A stretch of DNA of 64,000 bases from Thalassospira marina (GCF_002844375.1 NZ_CP024199.1:4318001-4382000), one strand, 5' to 3'; shown: positions 17,563-26,623, numbered from the stretch's first letter. The notes: generated from the letters alone by a model not told the origin. Translations and numbers: made by a program.

Positions 17563-18279
17563 TCAGGAATCGTCGCTTTTGCGCGGAATGGTAATCGCGG
17601 CAGACGGTGCCTGGCGCAGTGCCGGATCATCGATGCTTTCGACATAATCAAGGGTGCCCTTGATCTGCGCACCGCTGGCAACCTGCATGCTGCCGTAATT
17701 GATCGAACCCTGAATTTCAGCAGTTCCCAGAATGGAAACGCGATGTGCGTTCAGCTCGCCCTGGAATTTGCCGCTGATTTCGGCTTCATCAACCGTGACG
17801 GTGCCAACAAACGTGCCGCCGTCGCAAATTTCAATGCGCTGGCAGTCATTGATCTGGGCTTCGACATGGCCTTCAACAACCAGAATGTCGCATGAACCGA
17901 TTTCACCCGACAGGCGGATATCCCGGCCAACCGTCAGCTTTTTGCCTTCGTTGTTGGAAACCGGGGTGCTCGGGCGGTTTGCACTGCCACGGGTCGGAAT
18001 TTCCAACGGACGTTTCGGAATTTCCGGGCGGAAGTTGGTGGAATGCGGTTTGCTGGACATTGCGGGTTCATCCTTGGTGCGCGTCTGGGTGAACAGGCGC
18101 GGCTCACTGCGTTTTTCAGGTGTATCTTCCGGTTTGTTTGCCGGCGATGATGCTGCGCTTACCTCCGGCCCGGGGGTCGGTGCTTCATTCTTCGCGCCGG
18201 TAACTTCCGGTTCCAAAGATGTATCCGACGAAGCGGGTCTGCTGTCGACTGTTTTGTTGGCTTTTTTCTTACCGAACAT
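17563..18279 (-). CDS. Bactofilin-family polymer-forming cytoskeletal protein
   Basis: Bactofilins (DUF583) polymerise without nucleotides into sheets or filaments that position peptidoglycan enzymes or other complexes. The beta-helix core runs from about residue 105 (KKLTVGRDIRLSGEIGSCDILVVEGHVEAQI) to 215 (GSMQVASGAQIKGTLDYVES) in the protein of 238 residues. It has short disordered tails, the N-terminal one Lys/Pro/Ser rich and unusually long. ATG 18279 is preferred over an upstream TTG at 18291. A lipoprotein gene follows. Confidence 0.9.
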   Translation of the reverse strand: MFGKKKANKTVDSRPASSDTSLEPEVTGAKNEAPTPGPEVSAASSPANKPEDTPEKRSEPRLFTQTRTKDEPAMSSKPHSTNFRPEIPKRPLEIPTRGSANRPSTPVSNNEGKKLTVGRDIRLSGEIGSCDILVVEGHVEAQINDCQRIEICDGGTFVGTVTVDEAEISGKFQGELNAHRVSILGTAEIQGSINYGSMQVASGAQIKGTLDYVESIDDPALRQAPSAAITIPRKSDDS

Positions 18280-18370
18280 GGGATTGATCAATCCTTGTCT
18301 TGCAGTTTCTGGCGAGAGGTAGCGCCATTAAGGTGGGTTGTAACGAAAAACGGGTTTGTTTTCAGACGTG

Positions 18371-19051
18371 TCAGGCGGCCACACCGGGCTGGAAGGCGCC
18401 AAGACGGATGGAATAATGCACCATGAAGGCCGTCGCAATGATCGGCGCAACCAGGTTGACGATGGGAATGGTCATCAGAAATGTCAGGGCCACACCGGCG
18501 ATCCAAAGTTTCATCTGTCGGCGTTTGCGAAAGGCGGTCATGGTTGGAACATCAAAGCGGCGTGCTGCCACCAGTTCAAAATATTCGCGCGACAGCAGAT
18601 AACCGTTCATCGCATAGAAGGCGATGACATAAACCGGGCCAAGAACCAGCAGCGGCAAAATCAGGATATTGAGCAAAAGGGCGGTCAGCGCAAATTTAAG
18701 CCCGCTGATCAGTGCTTCAAGAAACGGTTGGTGGCGGGGTTGCGGCAGGTGCGGATAATGCTTTTCTTCAACCGCTTCGGCGATCTGGTCAAGCAGCAGG
18801 CTGCTGATCAGAACCGTAACCGACGGGAATAACAGCAAAACCAGAACCGCCAGGCCAACACCAAGCAGCCAGTCAATAGCGGTTTCAAGCCAGCCGCCAT
18901 TGGTGAAAAAATCAATCGAATTCAGGGCGAAACCAATAACGCCCCACAGGGCCAGTATGGTGACAATCGCACCGCCAACCCCGATCAGAACCACACGGCG
19001 AAATCGGGGGTCCGAAAACTGGGCCAGGGATTTCATGAAATCATTGATCAT
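18371..19051 (-). CDS. EI24/CysZ-type membrane protein
   Basis: Hydrophobic protein of about 226 residues from ATG 19051 with roughly four long membrane segments (VVLIGVGGAIVTILALWGVIGF; VGLAVLVLLLFPSVTVLISSLLL; FALTALLLNILILPLLVLGPVYVIAFYAMNGYLL; LWIAGVALTFLMTIPIVNLVAPIIATAFMVHY). NGYLLSREYFELVAARRF matches the conserved EI24/CysZ domain. CysZ of E. coli imports sulfate; alphaproteobacterial members form a separate group of unproven function. An open frame extends to 19159 without family features. The structured RNA at 19345-19460 lies upstream in the same direction. Confidence 0.85.
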   Translation of the reverse strand: MINDFMKSLAQFSDPRFRRVVLIGVGGAIVTILALWGVIGFALNSIDFFTNGGWLETAIDWLLGVGLAVLVLLLFPSVTVLISSLLLDQIAEAVEEKHYPHLPQPRHQPFLEALISGLKFALTALLLNILILPLLVLGPVYVIAFYAMNGYLLSREYFELVAARRFDVPTMTAFRKRRQMKLWIAGVALTFLMTIPIVNLVAPIIATAFMVHYSIRLGAFQPGVAA

Positions 19052-19344
19052 TTTTTCGGGTCGGTTCCTGTTTTCATCTGACGGGTGCCAATTACCATTT
19101 CCGGCCCGATCCGGGCGGAAAGGCGGGCAATTTTCATCACGCTCTATGGTGATAGGCAATTAAAATTAACAGCCGGTGAAGCCCGCCCCCACTTTTGCCA
19201 ATAACCCCGAAAAGATGCAAATAATCGTTACTTTCAGGCGAACTTGCGCCGGAAAATCGCAACATCTGCTGTTTCATGGCCTGGGGAATGGGGGACGCGG
19301 GTGCTTCATACCACCCGTTTGCTTGAAAATCGCGGGAATCCGGA

Positions 19345-19460
19345 CAAAAAAAGGCGCCCGGCCAGGGGGGTAACCGGACGCCAGCGCTCCATCAGTCTGG
19401 AGCGTGAGGAACGGTAGGGGAAACCGCTTCCTCACACTGGTCTTCCTGAAAATGAGGAAG
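19345..19460 (-). ncRNA. Candidate structured RNA: four consecutive hairpins ending in an intrinsic terminator
   Basis: Read leftward, the hairpins are CTTCCT/AGGAAG (19442-19460), GTGAGGA-CGGT/ACCG-TCCTCAC (19404-19435), CGCTCCA/TGGAGCG (19385-19404) and GGCGcCCGG/CCGGaCGCC (19353-19382), the last followed by seven U (19352-19346). The first two share GAGGAAG/CTTCCTC segments, so 19427-19433 can pair instead with 19454-19460, giving mutually exclusive helices. No protein frame is credible. It is either a free small RNA or a leader attenuator of the EI24/CysZ gene 295 bp downstream. I recognise no Rfam family. Confidence 0.6.
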
Positions 19461-19591
19461 CCTTGTGACAACAAAGGATATGGGAATATGGGTGCGCAAT
19501 TACCAGTATCGCGCAGGACATGGCGGCTATTAATTTAACGCATGGCAACGAAAAAACGGTCAGTTAACCGGGCATTTCATGTGCCCAATAA

Positions 19592-19626
19592 AAAACGGGG
19601 CTGTCTGTATGCAGCGCCCCGTTTTA
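19592..19626 (-). terminator. Intrinsic terminator of lolA
   Basis: The stem AAAACGGGGC / GCCCCGTTTT with a small internal mismatch; read leftward it ends in TTTTTT. It lies about 75 bp after the lolA stop. Confidence 0.85.
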
Positions 19627-19698
19627 CGTATGTTTTTCAATGTAAGGTATATTTTGCCAGGCCGGGTTTTAAATCATTGCGCCTGTGCTGGTGTTGGC

Positions 19699-20409
19699 CT
19701 AGTTACCCCGGCCAATCCAGATACGTTTAAATTCAAACAAACTTTGATCCAGTTTCATGCCTTCTTCGGCATTGAACAGGGTCACGGTGGTTTCAATACC
19801 GGTTGCATCCTCGACCACCCACTGGCGCAACTGCATTGGATTATCCTGGAAAACCAGGGTCACATTGCCAGCACCGGGGTCGGATTTACGGATCAGCTTG
19901 ATACGGATGGTTTCGGCCGTACGGCGGAAATCGATGATTTTGACATCGCGGCTCAGCGAAACATTATCAGCCAGGATCAGCCCGGCCGGGGTTTCATCAA
20001 TGTCAAAATAGGTTGGTGCGTTGATTTCCTTGTCATAATAAATGAAATCATGCCCGGTTGCGACCAGCAGGATTTGCGAGGGCGGCGCATATTCAAAGCG
20101 CATCTTGCCCGGCCGCTGCATGTAAAGTTCGCCCTTGGCGGCCCCGCCATCCGATGAAATCTGGACAAAATCGGCCTTCAGCGTGGTGATCCCGTTCAGG
20201 TAATCCTCGATCCGGGAAACATCCTGTTGCTGGTCGCTGGTCAGGGTTACGCTGTCGGCTGCCTGTGCACTGGCCGGGGCAAGTATGCCTGTTCCGGCAA
20301 AAGGTAAACCCGTGATGGCCGCACCGGCCAAAAGGGTGGTTACCGCAAGCGGACGAACGGCGGATGCAAGTTTTCTGGCAGTCGTGGCGAAGCGCAAATT
20401 TAAACCCAT
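19699..20409 (-). CDS. lolA: Outer-membrane lipoprotein carrier LolA
   Basis: Periplasmic chaperone that ferries lipoproteins from LolCDE to the outer membrane. The 236-residue precursor has a long signal region with likely cleavage at ASAQA-A near residue 50. The LolA fold shows LNGITTLKADFVQ, GELYMQRPGKMRFEYAPPSQ and LVATGHDFIYYDKEINAPTYFDI. The domain ends at the expected length; the conserved PPSQ hydrophobic-cavity region is intact. Alphaproteobacteria commonly lack LolB, and none is in this window. It is divergent from gshB. Confidence 0.92.
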   Translation of the reverse strand: MGLNLRFATTARKLASAVRPLAVTTLLAGAAITGLPFAGTGILAPASAQAADSVTLTSDQQQDVSRIEDYLNGITTLKADFVQISSDGGAAKGELYMQRPGKMRFEYAPPSQILLVATGHDFIYYDKEINAPTYFDIDETPAGLILADNVSLSRDVKIIDFRRTAETIRIKLIRKSDPGAGNVTLVFQDNPMQLRQWVVEDATGIETTVTLFNAEEGMKLDQSLFEFKRIWIGRGN

Positions 20410-20610
20410 TTAAGTAGCCTGTTTGTCAGAACCGCTTGACGCAATGGCGATTGCGAAAAGCCGATGGCAGGTGATAGTAATTTCATCAAACTATTAACGT
20501 ATCGCATCATTTGGCGTTCAAGGCCAGCCCGGTCAAGCAATGCCTGCAAATGATCACAATTGGCGGAAAATTGCCTGAATTGGCCTCCGCGACAAGGAGA
20601 TACCCGGAAG

Positions 20611-21555
20611 ATGAGCCGTATTGTAGCCATCCAGATGGACCCGGTTGAAGATATCAATATCAAGGGTGATTCGACCTTTGTGATGGGTCTTGAAGCCCTC
20701 GCACGTGGTTATCAGCTTTATCACTACCACCCTGACGACATGTTTTACGACCAGGGCCGTGTCAAGGCACAGGTCCGGCCGATGGTCCTGCGTTACGAAG
20801 CAGGCAACCATTACGACCTTGGTGAAGCAAAGATCATTGATCTTGGTCGTGAAACCGACGTGATCCTGATGCGCCAGGACCCGCCCTTTGACATGAACTA
20901 TATTACCGCCACCCATTTGCTCGAGGCGGTCCACCCGGAAAGCTTTGTGGTCAACCATCCCGGCCATGTTCGCAATGCACCGGAAAAGCTGTTTGTTACC
21001 GAATTTCCCGATCTGATGCCGCCGACCATGATCACACGGTCCATTGACCGGATCCGTGATTTCCGCAAGCAGCATAAAGACCTGATCGTAAAGCCGCTTT
21101 TCGGGAATGGCGGCGCGGGTGTTTTTCACATTAAACCCGATGATGAAAACATTGCGTCCCTGGTTGAACTGTTTGCCGCACAATCGCGCGAACCGCTGAT
21201 GGTTCAGGCCTATGTGCCCGCTGTGCGCAAAGGTGACAAACGCATCATTCTGGTCGATGGCAAGCCGGTTGGCGCGATCAACCGTGTTCCGGCCGAGGGT
21301 GAAGCCCGCTCGAACATGCATGTTGGTGGCGTTGCTGAAAAATCGATGCTGACCGATCGTGAAAACGAAATTTGCGAACGCATCGGCCCGGAACTTAAAA
21401 AACGTGATCTGATCTTTGTCGGCATTGATGTGATTGGCGATTACCTGACGGAAATCAACGTTACCTCGCCCACCGGCCTTCAGGAAATCAACCGTTTTGA
21501 CGGTTCCAAACTGGAATCCCTGATTTGGGATGCCATTGAAACGCGCCTTTCTTAA
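20611..21555 (+). CDS. gshB: Glutathione synthetase
   Basis: ATP-grasp ligase that joins gamma-glutamylcysteine and glycine. The start ATG 20611 (MSRIVAIQMDPVEDI) has AAGGAG upstream and matches the family; the frame is open to 20560. The 314-residue protein contains RQDPPFDMNYITATHLLE, the Gly-rich loop KPLFGNGGAGVF and the C-terminal INVTSPTGLQEINRF, all hallmark GshB segments. A strong terminator follows at 21616. The divergent 200-bp spacer to lolA holds both promoters. Confidence 0.97.
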   Translation: MSRIVAIQMDPVEDINIKGDSTFVMGLEALARGYQLYHYHPDDMFYDQGRVKAQVRPMVLRYEAGNHYDLGEAKIIDLGRETDVILMRQDPPFDMNYITATHLLEAVHPESFVVNHPGHVRNAPEKLFVTEFPDLMPPTMITRSIDRIRDFRKQHKDLIVKPLFGNGGAGVFHIKPDDENIASLVELFAAQSREPLMVQAYVPAVRKGDKRIILVDGKPVGAINRVPAEGEARSNMHVGGVAEKSMLTDRENEICERIGPELKKRDLIFVGIDVIGDYLTEINVTSPTGLQEINRFDGSKLESLIWDAIETRLS

Positions 21556-21615
21556 TGCGCCTTTCATAACGATCACATCGCCAATTTTGGCCCGCCCCTG
21601 TGCTGGCCCTAATAC

Positions 21616-21657
21616 AAAGCCCCTTTGATTCAGTTTTGCTGGTCAAAGGGGCTTTTG
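21616..21657 (+). terminator. Intrinsic terminator of gshB
   Basis: A perfect 13-bp stem AAAGCCCCTTTGA / TCAAAGGGGCTTT with a 14-nt loop, followed by T-rich sequence, about 60 bp after the stop codon. The remaining 220 bp up to 21882 shows no further feature. Confidence 0.9.
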
Positions 21658-21882
21658 TTTATGCGCAAATGTCGGGTACGGACGGCCAATATGGGCTCAA
21701 GCTTTTGCTAACATATTGTTTGCGCGGTTTAATATCGCTGCGATTTGCCACGATTATGTCACAGGCAGCGGGCAGGCTGTGGGGCAAGGGCAGGCAAACT
21801 TCCTGTTTTTACGGAACTTCCTGCCGGTTTTGGGCGTATCACCTGTTCCGGGGCTTTGGCTTCATTGCGAAAAGGCAGCAAT

Positions 21883-23352
21883 ATGAACGCGGCAAGTACG
21901 GCAAGTGACGATATTTCAGGCGATTGGCTGGCAGGACCATTTTTGTTTGGTCGGGGTTGTCATGCCGGAACTGCCCGAATGGCGGCCCTTGTCATCACCC
22001 GTTCCGATATCTCGCCGCCGCTTTTATCCCCGATGGGGACTGGCGCTGTTCAACCGGTTCGGCTGGCCGAAAAATTTGATCGGGTGTACTGGCGCTATGA
22101 TTTTGGCCTGCCGCAACAGGCCGGTGCCTGGTACGAACTTGGCGGCCAGCATTTCCCCGTTTCCACCGATTTTGGCGATGAAGTCGGCCTTGCCTTTGTC
22201 TCCTGCAATGGTCAGGAAGAAGGCGACCTTGACCGCCCGATAGAAGAACGCAATGCCCTTTGGGCTGATTTATGCGACCGCCATGATCTACAGCCGCTTT
22301 CGCTGCTGCTGCATGGGGGTGATCAGATTTATGCCGATAATGTCTGGCATTGCCATGCCAAAATCGAAACTTTTCAAAAGGCATCAACCCGCGAAAAACG
22401 CGCGATGGCCTATAGCGGCGATATGGCTGACGCGGTTTTGAAATTCTATCTTGATCATTATCTGACCGTTTATTCCCTGCCCCAGATCGCCTATCTGATG
22501 GCACGTGTTCCCTCGGTCATGATGTGGGATGATCACGATATCTTTGATGGCTGGGGCAGTCATCCCGGCGGGTTTCAGGAAATGGAAGTTGCCCGTGGCA
22601 TGTTTGAAGCCGCGCGTTACGCCTTCATGCTGATGCAACTGTGCATCGCGCCCGATGGCCGCGATATGCCCGATGGTATTTATGATCGCAGCGCCCAATC
22701 TTTTGGCTGGCGATATGATTATCCTGGTATCAGCATCATTGCCCCTGATCTGCGGTCCGAACGCCGGCGTGATGCCCTGATGGGCGATGTGGGTTGGCAA
22801 ACCCTTGAAAAAATGGTGCGCGATATTCCCGCCACCAACCGGGTGCTTTTAATGTCCAGCGTCCCGGCGATTGGCCCGCGTCTTTCGGTGGTCGAAGCGA
22901 TTTTGCGGATCATGCCGCAATCCCAAAAATACGAAGATGATTTACGCGACCAGTGGCAAAGCCGCGCCCATCGCCAGGAATGGCGGCGTTTTCTTGAACT
23001 GATTGAAAATCTTGCCAATGAAGGTGATCACGACATCACCATTCTGTCGGGCGAAATTCATCTGGCGACACGCGGCGTTTTTGAAATTCGATCGCGCGTG
23101 GTGCATCAATTGGTGGCATCGGGCATTGCCCATCAGGCCCCACCGGGCATGTTTGCCCACTGTCTTGGTTTTCTGGCCTGGCTGGGGGAAAATCCGCTGC
23201 CCGGGCGGCCCACGCGGCTATGTCCATTGCCGGGTAAATCCTCCATTTATGTGGCAGAACGCAATTATCTGTTATTAACCCGCCATCAGGCCGCCTGGCG
23301 CGCCAATTGGCGGCTGGAGGATTCCGGCCTCAGCACCGATCTGGAAATCTGA
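21883..23352 (+). CDS. PhoD-like metallophosphatase / alkaline phosphatase D family
   Basis: The 489-residue protein from ATG 21883 (AAAGGCAG upstream) carries PhoD-type metal motifs: LLLHGGDQIYAD near residue 140, MMWDDHDIFDGWGSH near 213, and a later ILSGEIHLA. PhoD enzymes are usually Tat-exported phosphodiesterases; this one has no signal peptide, so it is probably cytosolic and its substrate is unknown. The frame is open upstream to 21745 but that part is not conserved-looking. A GST gene follows after 129 bp. Confidence 0.85.
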   Translation: MNAASTASDDISGDWLAGPFLFGRGCHAGTARMAALVITRSDISPPLLSPMGTGAVQPVRLAEKFDRVYWRYDFGLPQQAGAWYELGGQHFPVSTDFGDEVGLAFVSCNGQEEGDLDRPIEERNALWADLCDRHDLQPLSLLLHGGDQIYADNVWHCHAKIETFQKASTREKRAMAYSGDMADAVLKFYLDHYLTVYSLPQIAYLMARVPSVMMWDDHDIFDGWGSHPGGFQEMEVARGMFEAARYAFMLMQLCIAPDGRDMPDGIYDRSAQSFGWRYDYPGISIIAPDLRSERRRDALMGDVGWQTLEKMVRDIPATNRVLLMSSVPAIGPRLSVVEAILRIMPQSQKYEDDLRDQWQSRAHRQEWRRFLELIENLANEGDHDITILSGEIHLATRGVFEIRSRVVHQLVASGIAHQAPPGMFAHCLGFLAWLGENPLPGRPTRLCPLPGKSSIYVAERNYLLLTRHQAAWRANWRLEDSGLSTDLEI

Positions 23353-23481
23353 CATGTCTGTTGGCTGCCATTATCATCCTGTAAAGGCTGCTGCGCCATG
23401 ATGGGTGATGTTGTCTGCTGACACGCTGCTTTTGCACTGCCCGCCTATTTCGTCCCATTTGAATAAAGCCCAGGATCTGAC

Positions 23482-24105
23482 ATGCGCCTGTTTTTCTCCT
23501 TTACCTCGCCTTTTGCCCGCAAAGTCCGCATCTGCCTGCGCGAACTGGGCCTTGCCGGTACTGTCGATGAAATCCTGATCAATCCGTGGACGGATGAAAA
23601 GCTGCGCGCGATCAACCCGCTGGCAAAGGTGCCAACCCTGGTAAGCAATGATGGCCAGGTTATTTTTGAATCCGGCGTTATTTGCGATTTTCTTGATGAA
23701 GAAGCCCGCAGCCACGGCAAAATCGACCGGCGCCTGTTTCCCATTGCCGGGCCCAGCCGCTGGCGGGCATTGCAATTACAGGCCCTTGCCGATGGCATCA
23801 TGACGGCAACCGGCCGCCTGTTTGCTGACCAGCAGCGCCCGGAAAACGAACGATCCGATTTTGTCATGAACCGGCAGGCCGATGCCGTTACCGCTGGTCT
23901 TGCAGCCCTGAATGATCAGATCGATATTTTAAATGCCGATCTGCCCGGTATTGGCGAAATTTCGGTGGCATCCGCACTGGAATATCTGGCTTTTCGCTGG
24001 CCCGATGAAAAACAGTTTCCCCTGCCCGCTAACCTTGCCGCCTGGCGCGAAACCATTGGGCAGCGCCCGGCAATGGTTGAAACACGGTTTTATCTGCCAA
24101 AATAA
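23482..24105 (+). CDS. Glutathione S-transferase family protein
   Basis: The 207-residue protein has an N-terminal thioredoxin-like domain: MRLFFSFTSPFARKVRICLRELGL with the conserved Ser/Pro, the cis-Pro in AKVPTLV and the glutathione-contact ESGVICDFLDE. An all-helical C-terminal domain from about residue 85 follows. CAGGA is upstream of the ATG. The class resembles bacterial nu/omega-like GSTs of unknown substrate. Its nearness to gshB fits thiol metabolism but is not proof. Confidence 0.9.
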   Translation: MRLFFSFTSPFARKVRICLRELGLAGTVDEILINPWTDEKLRAINPLAKVPTLVSNDGQVIFESGVICDFLDEEARSHGKIDRRLFPIAGPSRWRALQLQALADGIMTATGRLFADQQRPENERSDFVMNRQADAVTAGLAALNDQIDILNADLPGIGEISVASALEYLAFRWPDEKQFPLPANLAAWRETIGQRPAMVETRFYLPK

Positions 24106-24248
24106 CCACCAACAGGGCCTGGCTGCCCGGTTTTCATTGGCTGTGCGCCGGGTTTGAGCAGGGTTTACGATAAAGCGTCTGTCGTAACGGGCAAAATCGG
24201 GTATACAGGGCGCCAGCATTTTGCCGCACGCAATGATTGGATCATCAC

Positions 24249-24542
24249 ATGACTGAAATTTCCCGCGCCGTACGTGAACGTGCCTGGGCGAAGGCAAAGA
24301 AAATCAAGGGTGAAAACCCCGATGAAGTCCGTGTGCACAAGGCCAGCGGCATTACCATGAAACGCGCCAGCTTTGGTAAAATGCGCAATTTCGGCTGGAC
24401 CGTGGTCGAAGGTAAAGCCGTGCCCTGCCGCAAGGAATTTTTGCAACCCCGCCCGGAAGACCAGGTTGCGGATGATGCAGCAGAAGCCGATACCGATATC
24501 GATGCTGAAGATGCAAATATCGAAACGGATAAAAATTCCTGA
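24249..24542 (+). CDS. Small conserved-type protein of unknown function (97 aa)
   Basis: I do not recognise the family. From ATG 24249 it has a basic N-terminal two thirds (RAVRERAWAKAKKIKGENPDEVRVHKASGITMKRASFGKMRNFGWTVVEGKAVPC) and a very acidic tail (ADDAAEADTDIDAEDANIE). The codon use and composition look coding and the frame fits between GST and yifB. The pattern with HKASG and FGWTVVEGKAV could be a small nucleic-acid- or ribosome-associated domain, which is speculation. Confidence 0.7.
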   Translation: MTEISRAVRERAWAKAKKIKGENPDEVRVHKASGITMKRASFGKMRNFGWTVVEGKAVPCRKEFLQPRPEDQVADDAAEADTDIDAEDANIETDKNS

Positions 24543-24756
24543 TCTGGATTATTTGAATAATCCTGAAATGTGAATTTTAGCACTGATCGCGGTCAAAAAT
24601 CCCGGATTTAGATTTATCGGACATATTCTGATGTGATCTCGCGTTTGCCGGGAAACCAGGTGCTCCTTGCAAAGCATTTCAAAATTGCACGTGCTGGTTG
24701 CCTGTGATCGTTTTTGACGCCAAAGTAGGCGTCTTGGGGATCAGACAGGCAGCATC

Positions 24757-26271
24757 ATGACCGCACATGTAACAACCGTGGCCTTTGCCGGCATCGAAAC
24801 CATTGCGGTGGATGTTCAGGTCCAAATGGCCAGCGGGTTGCCTGCCTTTACCATTGTTGGCCTGCCTGACAAGGCGGTATCCGAAGCCCGCGAACGGGTG
24901 CGTTCGGCGCTGTCGGCCATGGGTTTGTCCCTGCCGCCCAAACGCATCACCATCAATCTTGCCCCGGCGGATTTGCAAAAGGAAGGTTCGCATTTTGACC
25001 TGCCCATTGCCCTTGGCCTGCTTGCGGTGATGAATGTTATCAGCCTTGAAGATGTTTCATCCTGGGTGGTTTTGGGCGAATTGGGGCTTGATGGCTCAAT
25101 CTCACCGGTGGGTGGCGTTTTGCCTGCAGCCATGCAGGCGGCCAGCCAGGCATTGGGCATTATTTGTCCCAAGGCCAATGGCAGCGAAGCCCTGTGGGCG
25201 GGGGACCTGGATATTCTGGCTGCCCCCAGCCTGATTTCCCTGATCAATCATTTCAAAGGCAGCCAGATTTTACCGCGCCCGGTAGAAGTGAAAGCGCTTT
25301 CACTTTTTGAAGACCAGCCCGATCTGCGCGATATCAAGGGGCAGGAAAGTGCCAAGCGCGCATTGGAAATTGCGGCGGCTGGCGGCCATAACCTTTTGAT
25401 GAATGGGCCGCCCGGTTCGGGGAAATCAATGCTGGCGGCGCGTTTGCCGGGCCTTCTGCCAGACCTTTCAGCAGCTGAGGCCCTTGAAAGCACCGTGATC
25501 CATTCGGTATCGGGCACCTTGCCCGAAGGCGGGCTGGTTCGCCAGCGTCCTTACCGGACCCCGCACCATTCTGCCAGCATGCCGGCATTGGTGGGCGGCG
25601 GGCACCGGGTACGGCCGGGCGAAATTTCGCTGGCCCATCACGGGGTGCTGTTTTTGGATGAATTGCCCGAATTTCAGCGCAACGTGCTGGATGCTTTGCG
25701 CCAGCCGCTGGAAACGGGGCAGGTTTCGGTTGCACGCGCCAATGCCCATGTCACCTACCCGGCCCGGGTGCAACTGGTCGCAGCGATGAATCCGTGCCGG
25801 TGCGGGTATCTGGGCGATGAAAGCATGGCTTGCAGCCGCGCCCCGCGCTGTGGCGAGGATTACCAGAACCGCCTTTCCGGCCCGCTGATTGACCGGTTTG
25901 ATATCCAGATCGAGGTTCCCGCCGTCAGCGCCGAGGAACTTGATGCCCCGGCCAATGGCGAAACCACGGCAGCCGTGCGCAGCCGCGTACTGGCTGCGCG
26001 TGCGCGCCAGCAACAGCGTTATCGCGATGATCGCAAGGTAAGCTGCAATGCCATGGCCGATGGCGAGGTTTTAACCCGCCACGCCACACCAGATGAAGAA
26101 GGCCGGACCCTGCTGCAGGATGCGACAAAACGGCTGCGGCTATCGGCCCGTGGGTATCACCGTATTTTGCGGGTGGCCCGCACCATTGCCGATCTTGCCG
26201 AAAGTGATGTCGTCCTGCGCATCCATATTGCTGAGGCCCTGATGTATCGTCAGATGGTTTATCGCCGCTGA
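24757..26271 (+). CDS. comM: YifB/ComM-family Mg chelatase-like AAA+ ATPase
   Basis: ComM is a hexameric helicase that promotes branch migration during integration of transforming DNA; it is also present in bacteria not known to be competent. The 504-residue protein has the N-terminal ChlI-like domain (VDVQVQMASGLPAFTIVGLPDKAVSEAR), Walker A GPPGSGKSM near residue 217, Walker B VLFLDELPEF near 297, and a zinc-like C-terminal CRCGYLGDESMAC. A perfect LacI-type palindrome (25286-25305) lies within the coding sequence. Confidence 0.94.
   Translation: MTAHVTTVAFAGIETIAVDVQVQMASGLPAFTIVGLPDKAVSEARERVRSALSAMGLSLPPKRITINLAPADLQKEGSHFDLPIALGLLAVMNVISLEDVSSWVVLGELGLDGSISPVGGVLPAAMQAASQALGIICPKANGSEALWAGDLDILAAPSLISLINHFKGSQILPRPVEVKALSLFEDQPDLRDIKGQESAKRALEIAAAGGHNLLMNGPPGSGKSMLAARLPGLLPDLSAAEALESTVIHSVSGTLPEGGLVRQRPYRTPHHSASMPALVGGGHRVRPGEISLAHHGVLFLDELPEFQRNVLDALRQPLETGQVSVARANAHVTYPARVQLVAAMNPCRCGYLGDESMACSRAPRCGEDYQNRLSGPLIDRFDIQIEVPAVSAEELDAPANGETTAAVRSRVLAARARQQQRYRDDRKVSCNAMADGEVLTRHATPDEEGRTLLQDATKRLRLSARGYHRILRVARTIADLAESDVVLRIHIAEALMYRQMVYRR
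25286..25305. promoter_or_regulatory. Perfect 20-bp palindrome with LacI-type core inside yifB/comM
   Basis: The core GTGAAAGCGCTTTCAC is flanked by AA/TT, giving a 20-bp perfect palindrome. TGAAAGCGCTTTCA is a typical LacI-family operator. It encodes VKALSL in comM, so its presence could be coincidence, but the same core recurs at 26432. Confidence 0.5.
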
Positions 26272-26623
26272 TACCGGGTGATTAACCGTGACAGGGTGGG
26301 AAGTGGCCGCACTGTTGCAGGTTTTTCCGGCAATGTTGGGGTTTTAAATGCCCCTTTCCTGATGCTTTGGTGCGGCGTCAGTTCGCTCAATCAGGTGAAA
26401 ATGATCTGGGGCGAACATCGGCACATACAGAGTGAAAGCGCTTTCACTCTGGCCGCCCGTCAATCAGGAATCAATTTGGAATTGGCACGACAATGGGTTG
26501 GCCGGTGAGCGGACCTGTGATGATTGATGGGGTGGGTCTGGTTTTGATTTTGATCAGGCGGGCGGTGGTGGGAAAACGGGAACAGGTTTGAATTTGGTTG
26601 TGGTTGATTTTGGGCAGGTCAGA
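26272..26623. other. Gene-free 352-bp convergent spacer
   Basis: Lies between the ends of yifB/comM and the PmtA-like gene. A 76-codon frame (26278-26508) has no family features. The only notable element is the palindrome at 26429-26450; the rest is T/G-rich without clear hairpins. Confidence 0.4.
26429..26450. promoter_or_regulatory. Perfect 22-bp palindrome with LacI-type core
   Basis: The arms AGAGTGAAAGC and GCTTTCACTCT form a perfect palindrome sharing the 16-bp core GTGAAAGCGCTTTCAC with the site at 25286-25305. No LacI-family gene and no gene start lies close by, so the site's target is unclear. Confidence 0.6.

Noticed and set aside
20554..21576. Long open frame on the minus strand opposite gshB
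   Set aside because: It is a GC-bias shadow; gshB on the plus strand has complete ATP-grasp motifs and its own ribosome site.
26278..26508. 76-codon frame after comM
   Set aside because: No ribosome site, no recognisable features, and it crosses the palindrome.
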